Below, one piece after another: positions 11,281 through 21,264 of a stretch of DNA of 38,533 nucleotides; within the stretch, counting starts at the first letter, position 1; every line of letters begins with the position of its first letter. This stretch comes from Blastomyces gilchristii SLH14081 (taxonomy: Eukaryota > Ascomycota > Eurotiomycetes > Onygenales > Ajellomycetaceae): positions 550,002 to 588,534 of the forward strand of contig NW_003101668.1 in assembly GCF_000003855.2 (NCBI RefSeq), written 5' to 3'. The position numbers and the translations under genes were made by a program. Below the pieces are notes generated by a model, which worked only from the letters and a program-made list of their open reading frames with translations, was not told the origin of the DNA and did not search any database.

Positions 11281-12700
11281 CACATTCATTGTCATCTTCT
11301 CTTTAAATTATTATTATCTGATCTCTTCAAGCTTCTGTTTACAAATTTAAACAGAAGCTAATCTTTTCTCTGTTTTATCAAGATATTCTTATAGTTATCT
11401 TCTAAATCTTCCTCTAATGTAATATAGTTAATATGAACAGACACTGATTCATTCTTTAAATGAGAAGGCACTGATCTTTCTCTCAAGTATGAAGATATAT
11501 AGATTAATCAGCAGTTAAAAGCAATGTGTTCTGATCAGTTATAGTTGATATATACTTCACATTGATGTCAATCAGCAACTTCTTCAGAAGTGATCTCAGA
11601 AATCTGAAAGTCTGTTCAGACAGCAGAGACTCTTGCTTATATATAGATATTCAAGTCTACTCAGTTTATAGTATCTGCATTATTATTGTTATTCTTCAGC
11701 ATAGATGTGTGAGTGACTGAAATGTAATATCTTCTATCACTGTTCTGTATACTCTTGAGCTTGATAAGATGATTGTTCAATGTCTGAAGCTGTGTACAGA
11801 AGTCTTTATAAGTCTGATTTTTGTCTACACTTATAAGAATCTGTAAGAGTTTGAAAGTTAATATCTTCTTGAGCATGTTAATCTTTATTCAATTCTCTCA
11901 AGATTAATCACCTGCTTCTAGAATCTTGATGTTGAAGTCAGAGATAAATGTTATAAGAGAAGTATTTCTCTGTTAAATGCTCTGTAATTAATCTAATACT
12001 TTCTGTTGTATAACAGTGTCTCAGAACAGAATATCAAGATATTTGATAATATTATCAAGTGTTCATAAAACTGATTTATATACTTTCATTCATAGATGAA
12101 ACTTCTATTTCACACAATTCTTCAATTATTTATTGATATATTAATCTTGATTGATTAGTGAACTGATGATATCTTCATTCACACTCAGTTTCATAAGTAC
12201 TTTCATTCTTCATGATGAGTAGAGAGTGAGATCAGAAGTATTAAAATATATAGAAGTGTCTAAGCATTCTTTCAGTGCTTTTATATTTAATTCTGTAGAT
12301 ATTGAAATTGTCTGTATAAGAATTTCTTATTGAAATAATTATTGAATTTCTTCATATTAATGTTATTAAGTTGCATGCATATCAGTTATTTATTATTATT
12401 ATAATTTCAACAGTACTTAGAGTCACTGTAACACTGTGTTTATACTCATGTTCAAGAGTTCTCTTATACTATTATTAAACATGATTATATCAATTGTCAG
12501 ATGTATGATATCTATGAAATTATAATTGTATAAATATCTTATACATTAAGAGTGTTAAAACTTTCAGATTCTTCACTGATATTCTCTTATAAGATCTTAC
12601 TCTCTTTATAAGATCTTGTTACTGAGTCAGAGTGACTGATGAGTAAGCTTCTATCTGAGAACTTAATATTCACTTAACTGTTTAACTGTTTCTCTATTTC
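11280..12700 (-). pseudogene. gag: Gypsy-B gag relic
   Basis: A clean minus-strand frame at 11876-11661 reads TFKLLQILISVDKNQTYKD... ending in an Asn-rich tail before ADTIN. It resembles the C-terminal part of fungal gypsy gag proteins, upstream of the expected zinc knuckle. I do not find an intact CCHC knuckle. The more N-terminal part (to about 12700) is too decayed to read and is assigned by position between the 5' LTR and RT. Confidence 0.6.
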
Positions 12701-12940
12701 TTATACATTGTTATGCATTCAGTTATCTCAATGAATAATCATCTCTAATAAGAAGATAATATGTGAATAATCATTTCTAATAAGAAGATGATGAATGTTT
12801 TTCTAGTGTAAGAGGCCTACACTGAATAGATCAGTATAATATTATAGGTCTTATATAACAAAGAGAAAAACATTAGAGAAGGAAAGAAAGAAAAAGTGTG
12901 AGAATCAGTAATCAAAGTGAATATTTATACATGTATGTGG

Positions 12941-13388
12941 GGTGAGTGGTGATTTTTTTTCAAAAAACAATTTGGGGCCATAGGCACTGATTCCATACGT
13001 GAGGGGGCGCGGAGCGCCGCTGGCCTGGCTATAAAGAGACGGGAATGGTTCTTTTTCTCATATCTATAAATGAAATCATGAGNNNNNNNNNNNNNNNNNN
13101 NNNNNNNNNNNNNNNNNNNNNNNNNNNNNNNNNNNNNNNNNNNNNNNNNNNNNNNNNNNNNNNNNNNNNNNNNNNNNNNNNNNNNNNNNNNNNNNNNNNN
13201 NNNNNNNNNNNNNNNNNNNNNNNNNNNNNNNNNNNNNNNNNNNNNNNNNNNNNNNNNNNNNNNNNNNNNNNNNNNNNNNNNCGGCTTCTTATTAAGGTAA
13301 CACCGCGTAAGGGGATCAGTCGAGCGTGTAATCAAATATCACAAAATCTGGTCCAGGTGCCAGACACGGTCACACGGTCAGTCTATAA
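12941..13388 (-). mobile_element. Element D, unmutated insertion with one TIR-family end
   Basis: This is foreign DNA inside the Gypsy-B 5' LTR. Comparison with the other LTR puts the breakpoints at a shared GTGG (12937-12940 and 13389-13392). A 9-bp repeat AGTGGTGAT (12945-12953, 13388-13396) is an alternative duplication. Read on the minus strand the 5' end is TAGACTGACC followed by the repeated TGACCGTG block (13385-13361), the same terminus as at 32842 and 16717. The other end is different: it has a GC-rich hairpin GGCGC/GCGCC near 13009-13021 and a T/A-run. It keeps CpGs. A 199-N gap hides its middle, so its coding content is unknown. Confidence 0.6.
13083..13281. other. Assembly gap (199 N)
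   Basis: A run of N within element D. No statement about content is possible; frames crossing it are meaningless. Confidence 1.
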
Positions 13389-13571
13389 GTGGTGATGTAT
13401 GCGGTGGAGCTTTGAGGCGGAAGAATATACACATCTTCATAGCAGCCGAGGATCGGCAATCAGAACATACACGTTCGTGGCGGCCGAGAATCGGCGATCG
13501 GGAATGGGGCGGTAGGAATCTATGAAGTGTACGGAATAGTCTATATGATTGATCGGGCGCAGCCCGCCACA

Positions 13572-13576
13572 CAACT
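13572..13576. repeat. Gypsy-B target-site duplication (CAACT)
   Basis: Partner of TAACT at 7356-7360. After it the Gypsy-A left sequence resumes with TAAGTGTAAGATCAT, collinear with the right copy near 19140. Confidence 0.75.
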
Positions 13577-14460
13577 TAAGTGTAAGATCATAAATGAAGA
13601 TCTGTAAATAGAAAGATGTTAAAAGCTCTTCATTCAATGTGAGATAGTATAAACTGAAGTGTGTGAAGTATGATGTAAGATTACTTACTTATCTACACTC
13701 AGTAAAGTATTTGTAATATTTATCTTATATATTCACTTTCTCAAAGTTATGTAAGATTCATTTGAAAAACTTATTTTATATTTATGAAAATGAATATTGT
13801 TTCAGATCTGTGAGATTTATCTTTTTATCAGTTATTCACAATAACTTTGCTTTTCTGTGTAGAAATGTAGCAGATCTTAAGACTTGTTGAAATTCTGTTA
13901 ACTGTCTGTCTGTAAGTTTGTATTCAATCTGATAATATAATTGCATCTGACTTAGCCAGCTGATTACAGCATTATTTTTTTAATTGCTATTAAAGCTTGG
14001 TAACTCTGACAGATCTCTCAGCTTGATATATTTCATATTTAGATTCTCATTCTGTGCAGCAGTCTCAGATGATGTGTACACTTCTGAAGAGATTGTGAAT
14101 AATTGTGATGAGATCTTCAGATTCAGTATAATTATCTGTAAACATTTAATCTTCTGCTGCAGGCCTAAGACCTGGTTTTCTCTATTCTTATTAATAATGA
14201 TGATTGCATTGACAAAGCTCTTCATAGTGAATGCTTGATCTGTAGTGAATGTTAATTATTGTTTAACTTCTGTCTTAGCCTGTCACTGTGTATACAAGGC
14301 CTGAATTTCATTTAGAATTCTTGTATGTGTATGAAGCTTTGATTTTGATTCAGTGATTTGAGCTGCTTTTCTTACTACTTTGAGTAAACTCTCTGAGAGG
14401 TTCTGTATATCTTCTGATTCAGATAGCAGAGAAGAGTGTTGTTTATATTAACTAGAGAAG
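13577..14460 (-). pseudogene. gag: Gypsy-A left gag N-terminal part
   Basis: The minus-strand frame includes FVNAIIIINKNRENQVL (from about 14222) and SSEVYTSSETAAQNENLN, collinear with 18496-18740 of the right copy, where the same residues appear as FTDAIVIINKNRENQVL. The helical, Gln/Lys-rich N-terminus fits the coiled-coil head of fungal gypsy gag proteins. It is cut at 13577 by Gypsy-B; the remainder is at 6345-7355. Stops are mainly TGA and TAA. Confidence 0.75.
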
Positions 14461-14510
14461 ATATTCATTTCAGTAGTTTCTTATTGATTATATAATGTCT
14501 ATTATTATAT

Positions 14511-14574
14511 TACTATATTATTATATTACTATATTATTATATCACTATATTATTATATAACTATATTGTTATAT
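14511..14574. repeat. 16-bp minisatellite, four units
   Basis: Units of the form tactatattattatat at 14511, 14527, 14543 and 14559, with 0 to 2 differences each. It lies in the gag leader of Gypsy-A left. The right copy has about one and a half units at the matching place (near 18185-18215), so it expanded here only. Confidence 0.85.
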
Positions 14575-14985
14575 AATTTCTGTTATTATTGTATAACTCT
14601 GATAATGATTACTTTTCTTTTATTCTTCTGAGTAGAGAGTGATCTTCTTTGAATCTAATTCACTGCTCTTATTTCTTTTCTAATATCTTATTTATTCACA
14701 TATGTAGCATTTGTCTGAGTGTGAAGTTTTTCTTCAACAAGTAGAGTAGTATTAATTAGATGCTCTTTCACTCATCACTCTTTATATGCTATCTTTTGAG
14801 ATGTTTTAGAACCACACTGACATGATAACTATAAATTGCTTTGTAGACAGAATTATCATGCTCTGAAGAAGCCTGCACTTCTCACTGATTTTTAGACATG
14901 CTATCAGATGTGATTCAAAGGTTGCTTGAGTCAGTGTATGATTACAGATGTACACTGACTTCTTATATACTGTACACTAAATTAA

Positions 14986-15075
14986 TTGATGGCCGCTATG
15001 ACCCCTTTACATTTGTAAGCAAGTTCAGAAGCGGCCGCGTTATTATCCAACAGTCATATGTTCTTCCGAATCACA
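14986..15075 (-). other. 5' terminal island of Gypsy-A left (putative LTR start)
   Basis: On the minus strand this starts TGTGATTCGGAAG at 15075 and keeps a NotI-like GCGGCCGC, although everything downstream is mutated. It matches 17682-17766 with several C/T or G/A differences. The TG start at the outer edge of the element suggests an LTR or other terminus. No second copy is seen at the 3' end of either Gypsy-A, so 'LTR' is unproven. Confidence 0.6.
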
Positions 15076-16716
15076 ATGAGAGTGACACACTTATTTAATT
15101 ACTTCTTTCACTGATCAAGCTGATATTTATATTCATTGAGCTCACTCTCTTATTAAGTCAGTCAGACTTCTAGCTATTCTAACTTCTTAATTATATCTAG
15201 TATTACTACTTTATCAGAAGAAGTACAGTTCTGACAGTTAAATTTATAAAAGCTTGAAGCGATTAAATTTCTCTTCTTAATATTCTTTATAATATCTGTG
15301 TGAAAGATCTGTAATCAGAGATCAATGATATTCTTTCATTTCTCTATCAGAGTAAAGTTAAGAGCTGCTTTTATATCATTGTAATATCTGACTGATACAC
15401 TTATAAGAATATCTTCTACTTTGATATAATTATACAGTGTTACTTAACTCTTAATACTCTTATACTATCTATCTATATTCTGTCAGACTTCTATAATTAT
15501 AATAGTATACTTTTTAGCTGTTACATGTGAGTAAGTTTATTCTGAGTCAGATTTATCAGTGAATTCTCAGATAAGTTGTTTAATTTCACTAATAAGTTTA
15601 TTTAGTTCAGTGAAAAGAAGTGACTGATGAGAGTCACTTTGAGAGATTTATTCATTCTATTTCATTATTATAATGAGACTGATAAACTTGTATAAAAGTG
15701 TGAATAAGATGAGTTTACTGTAACTATAATTATAATCTAGACTGATTACTAGTGCTATAATATTCTGAAGTAGAAGATGCTTAAATGATTATTAACTAGA
15801 TCTATTATCAGCTATAGTATTAAATAAGATAGATTTAAGTAACTGCAGATCAGATTAATCACTAGCTACAGTACTGAAGAAGATAGAACAGTTGAATAAT
15901 TACAAGCTAGATTAATTACTAGCTGCAGTATTAAAAGAAAGTAGAATAATTAATCAGATTTATTACTGACTAGTCAATTCTTAGTATTTGCAGTCTGATT
16001 TAATTATCAGTACTATATATATTAAAAGCAGAGCAGAAGTTAAGGAGGTTAGAAGAACTTGATTCTTAATAAGATATACTATCAAATTGTAGTGTATACT
16101 ACTATATAGAGTCAGATATAAGAATAAAAACACATTTAATTCTCTAAAAGATGAAAGATAAGTATACATCTCTATATATACAGTGATTATTTATAGAGAT
16201 TAACTCTTATAGAAGAAGTGATTATAAATAAAGAGAAGAACAGAGATTCTGTAGAGAAGAAGTAAAAGCTCTTTATAGAGAAGATAGAAGTAGAAGCTCT
16301 GAGAAATAGTAAGAGATAAAGTAAAAGTTAGAGTTAAATAAAGAATTAACTTAAATAGAGAGTGTAAGAATATCACATTTTATATATTATAAAATTGAAT
16401 AAAAAACAGAAAAAAACTAAAAAAAAGAAATAAAGAAAAAATAGAGAAATTATTTAAGAACTAATTAAGAATTAATTCTCAAATACTTAAGCTTTATAAG
16501 TTATAAAATAATTGTAATTAAAAATATTAAAAATATTACAAATCTCTATATTATAATAGTAATCTACTCAATTAATTACTAATTAATTAATAATTAATTA
16601 AGAATTAATTGAAAATTGATCTATTAATTTTTATCTTTATATAGCTTTTACAGAGAACTGCTACTTTTATATCTCTGATTATTTTTTTCATTTCTTATAA
16701 AAGTAATCAATAATTA
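15076..16716. other. Central AT-rich spacer without recognised gene
   Basis: This lies between the two head-to-head Gypsy-A copies. It is heavily mutated and CpG-poor. The only structure I can support is a degenerate tandem repeat at 15739-15975. From 16380 to 16640 the sequence is extremely AT-rich, with TTAATTAA-like strings. It may be an older, unrecognisable transposon. Confidence 0.5.
15739..15975 (+). repeat. Degenerate ~57-bp tandem repeat, apparently once coding
   Basis: Four to five units begin near 15739, 15798, 15852, 15909 and about 15957, with a core of agattaatYactagctRcagta. In one plus frame the best units translate to LDLLSAIVLNKID, LATVLKKIEQLNNY and LLAAVLKESRI, with a stop at the same position of each unit where a Trp codon could have stood. 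Unit steps of 54 and 57 bp are multiples of three. This suggests a protein with 18-19-residue amphipathic repeats. The first unit is offset by 59 bp. Confidence 0.5.
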
Positions 16717-17218
16717 GACTGACTGTGTGATCATGTCTGAGATCAGAATCAGAATATTTAATAATTTTATTATCAATGTAATTAATCTTATTACACAGTT
16801 TTAACATTAAATAGTAGTCTTATACTATCTTAGTAAGACTTACTGTCTACTCTTATTACATTTTTTAAATGAGATCATGATTTTCACTTCTTAATTTAAA
16901 TTATTTTTATTGCTTTAAATGACTTTAAATCTTATTTGAGTATTATCAAAAAGTATTACTTTTAAAAAAATTAAAAATAGTCTAAAAAAAACCTTAAAAT
17001 GTCTAAAAATAGTAACTTTATACTAAGAATGAGACTAAATGAGATTAAATGAGATTACTTTCTTATTTTTTCTAAGTCATAATCTCATTTTGAGATCTGA
17101 TATATAGTCACTTTGCATGTTTTTTTAATGATTAGTCTCAGTGAAATTCACACTAAGAAATGTATAGAATCAGACTAAATGAAATCAAACATGAAATTTA
17201 TAATTTCAGTGATCAGTC
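16717..17218 (+). mobile_element. TIR element copy A, both ends present
   Basis: About 502 bp flanked by TA on both sides (16715-16716, 17219-17220). The left end is GACTGACTGTGTGATCATGT, a mutated form of the end at 32842. The right end is ...GTGATCAGTC, so a short imperfect inverted repeat GACTGA/TCAGTC frames it. The interior is AT-rich with A-runs and no coding frame. The TA flank suggests a Tc1/mariner/pogo-type mechanism, but no transposase supports this. It is related to copy B (1-439) in the same orientation and copy C (17408-17681) inverted. Confidence 0.72.
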
Positions 17219-17220
17219 TA

Positions 17221-17407
17221 CTAATAATTAGTTAGTAATTAATTTATAATTAATTAAGTTTTAAAGTATGATTTTCTATCTCACTGTTATCTTTGTATTA
17301 AGATAACTTTAATAATATTATTTTATTCTTTTCTCTCAGAGTAAACAGATTCACTATAATATTATTATAAAACTTTAAAGCATTTATCAATCAGTTAAGA
17401 ATAATTA
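17221..17407. other. Short AT-rich spacer between TIR copies A and C
   Basis: Contains TTAATTAA-like strings and no frame or repeat that I can tie to anything else. Confidence 0.4.
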
Positions 17408-17681
17408 GACTGACTGCTGAGATTATGAATTTCATATTTAATCTCATTTCATCTGATTTCATACATTTCTTGATGTGAATTCTGCTAAGACTAGTCATTA
17501 AAAAAACATGCAAAGTGACTATATATCAGATCTCAAAATGAAATTATAACTTGAAAAAAATGAGATAGTGAGCTCATTTAATCTCATTTAGTTTCATTCT
17601 TGATATAAAGTTACTATTTTTAGACATTTTATGGTTTTTTTTAGACTATTTTTAATTTTTTAAAAGGTAATACTTTTTGAG
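17408..17681 (-). mobile_element. TIR element copy C, truncated at the Gypsy-A border
   Basis: An inverted relative of copies A and B. The plus strand begins TA + GACTGACTGCTGAG (17406 onward) and runs through the family's A-run block in reverse complement. It stops at ...TACTTTTTGA, exactly where Gypsy-A right begins, whereas copy A continues at this point. Gypsy-A therefore probably inserted into C. The missing half is not found at 32840, where a different-orientation copy starts. Confidence 0.7.
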
Positions 17682-17766
17682 TGTGGTTCGGAAGAACCTA
17701 CGACCATCGGATAATAACGCGGCCGCTTCCGAACTTGCTTACAAATGTAAAGAGGCCATAGCGGCC
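17682..17766 (+). other. 5' terminal island of Gypsy-A right (putative LTR start)
   Basis: It starts TGTGGTTCGGAAGAACC. It keeps many CpGs, a palindromic GCGGCCGC (17719-17726), a perfect 9-bp inverted repeat GTTCGGAAG (17686-17694) / CTTCCGAAC (17726-17734), a small GGTTC/GAACC hairpin, and an interrupted GGCCATAGCGGCC (17754-17766). The flanks on both sides are strongly mutated. It matches 14986-15075. TG at the border fits an LTR start; the LTR end and the 3' partner were not found. Confidence 0.65.
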
Positions 17767-18245
17767 ACTAATTAATTTAGTGTACAATATATAAGAAGCC
17801 AGTGTATGCCTGTAATTGTACACTGACTCAAGCAATCTTTGAATCACATCTGATAGCATGTCTAAAAACTAGTGAGAAGCATAGACTTCTTCAGAGCATG
17901 ATAATTTCATCTACAAAACAATTCATAGTTATCATGTTAGTGTGATTCTAGAACATCTCAAAAGATAGTGTACAAAGAGCAGTGAGTGAAAGAGTATTTA
18001 ATTAATACTACTTCACTTGTTAAGAGAAAACTTCACACTCAGGTAAATGCCATGTATGTGAACAGATGAGATGTGAGAAAGAGAATGAAAGTAATGAACC
18101 AGATTCAAAGAAGTTCACTTTCTACTCAAAAGAAGAATAAAAAGAGAGAATGATCATCATCAGAGTTATACAATGATAACAGAAATCATATAATAATATA
18201 GTGATATAATGATAGACATTATATGATCAATGAGAAATCACTGAA

Positions 18246-19756
18246 ATGAATATCTTCTCTAGTCAATATAAACAACACTCTTCTCTGCTATCTGAACTGG
18301 AAGGTATGCAGAACCTCTCAGAGAGTTTACTTAAAGTAGTAAGAAAAGCAGCTGAAACTGCTGAATTGAAATTGAAGCTCTGTACATATACAAGGATTCT
18401 AAATAAGATCAAGGCCTTGTGTACACAGTGACAGGCTGAGATAGAAGTCAAACAATAATTGATATTTACAGCAGATCAAGCATTCACTATAAAGAGCTTC
18501 ACTGATGCAATTGTCATCATCAATAAGAATAGAGAAAACCAGGTCTTAGATCTGCAGTGAAAGATTGAATATTTACACAGATAAATAACTACACTAAATC
18601 TGAAGATCTCATCATAATTGTTCATAATCTCTTCAGAAGTGTACACATTATCAGAGACTGCTGCACAGGATGAGAATCTGAGTATAGAATATATCAAGTC
18701 AGAAGATCTGTCTAAGCTATTAAGTTTCAATAATGACTGAAAAAATAATGCTGCAATCAGCTGACTAAGTCAGATATGATTATATTATTGAAATAAATAT
18801 GAACTCACAGACAGATAGTCAACAGAATTTCAATAAGTCTTAAGATCTGTCATGTTTCTACACAGAAAAGCAAAGTCATTATAAATAACTGATGAAAAGA
18901 TGAATCTTACAGACTCAGAGTGATATTCATTCTTATGAATATGAAATAAGTTTTTCAAATGAATCTTGCACAACTTTGAGAAAGTGAATATATAAGACAA
19001 GTGTTACAAACACTTCACTGAATGTAGATAAGTAGATAATCTTATATTATACTTCACATACTTCAGCTTATACTATCTTACATTGAATGAAGAGCTTTCA
19101 ATATCTTTCTATCTACAGATCTTCATTCATAATCTTACACTCAAATTGAGAGTGAAATGAAAATACTTAACCTCATAATCAGATATGATGAAAGAAGCAT
19201 ACAATATTCTCATCATATAAGAATAAGTGAGTCAATTGTGACAGAAAATACTGCAATCAAGTATGTCTCAGCAGAGAATGAATAATCAGACTTCTATGAT
19301 ACAAGTCATACATCTGATTATAATGAATCTAGATCTGAATGCTATTACTAAAGCACTGAATTCTCTGAAAAAGAGATTCTCTGAGTGAAAATCTTGATAT
19401 TATAAGTATTAAGCTTGCTTTAACTGCAGATGTTAAAATCATGATACAAAAGATTGCACACAGTATACACAGTTAAGAGAAGTAAGAGAGTTAAAAAAAC
19501 TAGCAGAATCAGTGAGCTTGAAGACACTTGCTGATATTCTATGAAAAGTCTTTAAAGTGAAAGAGATGCCTGTGTTAGAAGATTCTCTGAATTCTGTGAA
19601 TATCAAGAGAAAGCAGGCTTCTGACTGAGATGCAAGTGAGAATGAAGCAGACACTCATCTCAATATCTTGAGACCTGAAATATTAATGTATAAGAGACAC
19701 TTGAGTAAGAATTGAGAGATGACTGTAAAAGTGTTAGCAGACATGAAAGCTTCTAC
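18246..19756 (+). pseudogene. gag: Gypsy-A right gag relic with zinc knuckle
   Basis: The ATG at 18246 opens MNIFSSQYKQHSSLLSELEG, a helical, coiled-coil-like start with about 61 clean codons. In a mutated frame FTDAIVIINKNRENQVLDL and SSEVYTLSETAAQDENL follow. At 19416-19457 a CCHC knuckle reads C-FN-C-RC.N-H-DTKD-C, where the dot is a TAA, so all four zinc ligands are intact. The acidic/Ser tail ends in MKAST at the LINE insertion and resumes as protease at 27292. Gag packages the element's RNA. It is inactive because of about 20 stops, mostly TGA. Confidence 0.82.
19743..19756. repeat. LINE target-site duplication, left copy
   Basis: ATGAAAGCTTCTAC, repeated exactly at 27278-27291. In Gypsy-A left the uninterrupted sequence runs through this point (about 6355-6342, minus strand). 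Confidence 0.9.
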
Positions 19757-19773
19757 CATTCAGAATAATATCA

Positions 19774-20228
19774 GCTTTGAAAAAACCAACCGCTCCACCA
19801 CAAACTCGCTCGATTTTTCGAATAAGAACCCGCCGATAGATCCATCGAAAAGCCCTCGATCATACGAGCATTTTGACGCCATCGCTGACCGCATACCCCG
19901 TGTGGTGGTGGAGTTATCCAGCCAAATGTGAACCAGACATTGTTCGGAACTCCTGCGTGGGATTATCCCCCATTCTCCCCTATCACACCACAACCCCGGG
20001 CCAAATTGCCATACAAATTGTAAGGTGAAGAGACCTAGCCGCATGCACCAATCTTCTCGATTTTGAAAGATCCCTGATCTGTAGTTGTGGAGATATCTGA
20101 GGAGCAATCTCCACAAAAACCCTGTCCATCTTTGATGTTTCAAAACATCAATGCCAAGTCTCACCCTTGTACTGCCCTTCTCAATCTGGCCCATCCCCAG
20201 CAGAAAAATACAAAACAATATCTTGATG
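19774..20228. other. Unmutated ~455-bp passenger at the LINE 5' end
   Basis: This stretch keeps CpG, CC and GG at normal frequency (for example accaaccgctccacc, ccccgggcc) while both flanks are scarred. A 9-bp ATAATATCA occurs at 19765-19773 and 20229-20237 and may be a target duplication. Plus-strand frames read TNRSTTNSLDFSNKNPPID and, after a shift, FGTPAWDYPPFSPITPQ then a stop. The minus strand has an open frame of 166 codons (20260-19760). I recognise none of these. It could be a captured single-copy host fragment, a 5' chimera made during reverse transcription, or a small non-autonomous element. Confidence 0.6.
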
Positions 20229-20237
20229 ATAATATCA

Positions 20238-21264
20238 AGCATATAATTAACAGACAACAAGTCAACAGCACATTAACAACTATAAAATCAGTATACTTCA
20301 AGATCTGACTGAGCCTTTGATCTCTGCACAGTGAGATATATTAAATCTAGTTTTAATATCTCAATATTCAATAGATTCTGTAAGAGATTGAGAACAGCAA
20401 TACTAGATTTCTATTGAATTTGAGAATTAACTCTATATTGATATAATCATTGACAAAGTCTTCTATTTTAAGATATAAATAACCAGTTTCTCTACATCTC
20501 ACTGACAATATTTATATTATTATATAGAAACAGACTTATATTCTCTATAATATCAAGACTCTGAAGAGAGAAAGTCTTGATAGAGAGTATACAGTAGTAC
20601 ATATCTTAGCAGTTTCTATCTCATTCTTCTACAGCAGTCTATGCATAAAAAAAAAAAGATTTTAGAAATAGTTTTTTACTTCTCTTGAAAAAGTAAGATG
20701 TTTTTCTCTGAGTTTTATATAATATTCTTACAAAGAATTAAAAACAGAGCTGTTTTCTGTTATAATTTCATATTCTTTTAAGTAAGAATTACTTTTTCAG
20801 TGACTGAAGAGCTTTTATTAATACTTAATTCTTTTTTACACTCTTTATTAACTGATTTGAGTTGCACACTTGTTGTGTGAGAAGAATTGAATAATTTAGA
20901 ATAAAATTGAATAGTTTTAATCAATTTCTCTGCAAAAAATTGATTTATTTTTTATCAGTTTTTCTCTCAAAAACTGTCATATTATCTGATTTATTATCAA
21001 TTAATATCATACTTTTCCTCACTGTATTTCAAGAAAGAGATTATAAAGATTTTATTAATTTATCTCAAAAATCAATTTTAGTTTATTAGATTCTCTTCAA
21101 AAATCTAATCTAGTTACTGAACTAGTGTGAAAAAAATCAGGTGTTTTATACATAAAAGTCTTTTATTCTTCTTTTGAAACAGTCTGACCAACTTTTCAAT
21201 TGAAAACAGACTTAGAAATATCTCAATTGAAACAGTCTGATCAACTTTTCATTGAGTGAAAATA
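20238..21264. other. LINE 5' leader, decayed
   Basis: AT-rich and mutated, between the passenger and ORF1. A 60-codon frame at 20907-21089 is Phe/Leu-rich and unsupported. I see no internal promoter motif that can be trusted. Confidence 0.45.

Larger units (their letters stand above)
7361..13571 (-). mobile_element. Gypsy-B: chromodomain Ty3/gypsy retrotransposon, complete but decayed
   Basis: This is a full element with two LTRs and a 5-bp target duplication, nested in the gag of Gypsy-A left. On the minus strand it encodes, in order, gag (about 12700-11280), protease region, RT (about 10560-10000), RNase H (about 9760-9400), integrase (about 9100-8150) and a chromodomain (about 7852-7690). 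This is the chromovirus arrangement. The internal region has lost virtually all CpG. The 5' LTR carries a later insertion and a sequence gap. Confidence 0.9.
12807..13571 (-). repeat. Gypsy-B LTR (5' LTR), interrupted by an insertion
   Basis: 12807-12940 and 13389-13571 together align with the 314-bp LTR at 7361-7674. The middle is a foreign insertion with a sequence gap. The distal part (13397-13571) keeps many CpGs (for example CGGCGATCGGG) that are partly lost in the other LTR. Confidence 0.88.
17682..19756 (+). mobile_element. Gypsy-A right, 5' part
   Basis: Plus-strand copy from the 5' terminus through gag to the LINE insertion point. It is collinear with Gypsy-A left (15075 down to 13577, then 7355 down to 6345), but without the SINE and Gypsy-B insertions. 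It therefore gives the empty sites for both. Confidence 0.88.

Noticed and set aside
13045..13395. Open frames crossing the N gap at 13083-13281
   Set aside because: Most of their length is N, so they carry no evidence.
17719..17766. Cloning-vector or adapter contamination (NotI- and SfiI-like sites)
   Set aside because: The same sequence with C/T and G/A differences is present at the other Gypsy-A copy (14986-15075), in the right place and orientation. It belongs to the element.
19760..20260. 166-codon minus-strand frame as a real gene
   Set aside because: It spans the border between unmutated and mutated DNA, has no recognisable domain, and the plus strand looks equally codon-like. It is kept only as part of the passenger segment.
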